This document shows, in pieces, positions 5,101 to 5,876 of a stretch of DNA of 5,876 nucleotides. Every line of letters begins with the position of its first letter. Position 1 is the first letter of the stretch. The notes beneath the pieces were generated by a model, which was not told where the DNA came from, ran no database searches, and saw nothing but the letters and a program-made list of their open reading frames with translations. The DNA lies in the NCBI GenBank assembly GCA_030453285.1, contig JAKDKP010000170.1, positions 1-5,876 of the forward strand, written 5' to 3'. The position numbers and the translations under genes are program-made. The DNA comes from Propionibacteriales bacterium. GTDB taxonomy: Bacteria > Actinomycetota > Actinomycetes > Propionibacteriales > Propionibacteriaceae.

Positions 5101-5876
5101 GGAGACGTCCGCCACGTGAGGTGTTCGGCGATCCGGGCAAAGGCGTGCACGTCCAACACCTCGCCCCGAGCGGTGGGATCGACCCCCGCTGACTCGAGCA
5201 CGACCGAGGCAGCAGCCGAGGACCCGCACAACCCCGACAGGGCCGAGCGCAACATCTTGCGTCGTTGGGCAAACGCGGCGTCGATGACGGCAAAGACCTG
5301 TTGCCGGGTCGCCGTCGTCCGTGGTGGCTCTCGTCGTTCCAGCAGGACCAGTCCCGAGTCGACGTTGGGTGCGGGCCAGAACACCTTCGGGCCGACCAAC
5401 CCCACTCGGGTGGCGGCGGCATACCAGGCGGCCTTCACCGATGGCACCCCATAGATCTTCGAGCCGGGAGTGGCCACCAGCCGATCGGCCACCTCGAGCT
5501 GCACCATCACCAGCCCACGCCGCCATTGGTCCGAGATCGCCAAGAAATGCAACAGCACCGGCACGGCCACGTTGTACGGGAGGTTGGCCACCACCGCGGT
5601 CGGTGCCGACACGCCGCCCTGCCGCAGCATCTCGTCGGTGACGGTCAATGCATCGGCCTCGATCACCGTGAGCCGGTCGGCCGCGTCGGGCATCCTGCTC
5701 CCGACCGTACGGGCCAACTCACCGGCCAGCAGGGAGTCGATCTCGATCGCGGTGACGTGACCGACGACCTCGAGCAGGCCAAGGGTGAGCGAGCCCAGCC
5801 CCGGCCCGATCTCCAGCACGGAGTCGGTCTGGTCCACCCCGGCCGTCCGGACGATGCGTCGTACGGTGTTGGCGTC
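5091..5876 (-). CDS. rsmA: 16S rRNA (adenine1518-N6/adenine1519-N6)-dimethyltransferase, 5' end missing
   Basis: Also called ksgA. It uses S-adenosylmethionine to dimethylate two adjacent adenines in the helix 45 loop of 16S rRNA late in 30S assembly; loss gives kasugamycin resistance in other bacteria. The frame is open to the window edge, so about the first 20-40 residues are missing; 261 residues are visible. Landmarks in order are [12 protein letters not shown] (SAM loop, motif I), AIEID (acidic motif II), EADAL (motif III), the catalytic NLPYN motif (motif IV) in [47 protein letters not shown] and [12 protein letters not shown] in the C-terminal rRNA-binding part. TGA is at 5091-5093. 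The gene lies upstream of ispE in the same direction and is probably part of one operon with it. Confidence 0.96.
   Translation of the reverse strand, partial: DANTVRRIVRTAGVDQTDSVLEIGPGLGSLTLGLLEVVGHVTAIEIDSLLAGELARTVGSRMPDAADRLTVIEADALTVTDEMLRQGGVSAPTAVVANLPYNVAVPVLLHFLAISDQWRRGLVMVQLEVADRLVATPGSKIYGVPSVKAAWYAAATRVGLVGPKVFWPAPNVDSGLVLLERREPPRTTATRQQVFAVIDAAFAQRRKMLRSALSGLCGSSAAASVVLESAGVDPTARGEVLDVHAFARIAEHLTWRTSPRG

Noticed and set aside
5066..5422. Upstream extension of the ispE frame into rsmA
   Set aside because: It overlaps well-conserved rsmA coding sequence and shows no kinase similarity; ispE homology begins near the GTG at 5065.
1..5876. Mobile elements, CRISPR arrays, defence or toxin-antitoxin genes
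   Set aside because: No transposase, integrase, long direct repeats or regularly spaced repeats were found; the genes are core chromosomal functions with even base composition.

Overview
The window is a GC-rich piece of actinobacterial chromosome made mostly of core housekeeping genes. Strong GC bias at third codon positions, frequent GTG starts, a tRNA without encoded CCA and the gene content all point to an actinobacterium. It could be a member of the Propionibacteriales, but that placement is an inference. Gene order resembles the Mycobacterium tuberculosis ksgA-ispE ... prsA-glmU-Rv1019(TetR) neighbourhood, with the TetR gene also divergent from glmU.

Left part, minus strand: the 5' part of prs (PRPP synthase, cut by the window edge) follows glmU (UDP-GlcNAc synthesis) with a 4-base stop/start overlap. 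Upstream of glmU is a 281-bp non-coding gap with two small hairpins. Beyond it lies a small HEAT-like helical-repeat gene that is broken into two frames by a one-base shift, then a tRNA-Gln(UUG) gene whose promoter and leader hairpin can be read.

Middle part, plus strand: two regulator genes lie in tandem, a TetR-family gene and, 14 bases later, a MarR-family gene. The end of the TetR gene is made of four alternating TCGAGA/TCTCGA-type half-sites. They look like the MarR operator, and just after them is a -10-like element placed as for a leaderless transcript.

Right part, minus strand: rsmA/ksgA (16S rRNA dimethyladenosine transferase, 5' end cut by the window edge) is followed by ispE (MEP isoprenoid pathway), which runs convergently into the MarR gene.

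The genes serve nucleotide/PRPP supply, cell-wall precursor supply, isoprenoid synthesis, translation (tRNA, rRNA methylation) and regulation. I found no mobile element, CRISPR array or sign of an undescribed multi-gene system. The points worth a second look are the operator embedded in the TetR coding end, the frameshifted HEAT-like gene, the unusual tRNA-Gln arms and a proline-to-serine change in the GlmU nucleotidyltransferase signature.
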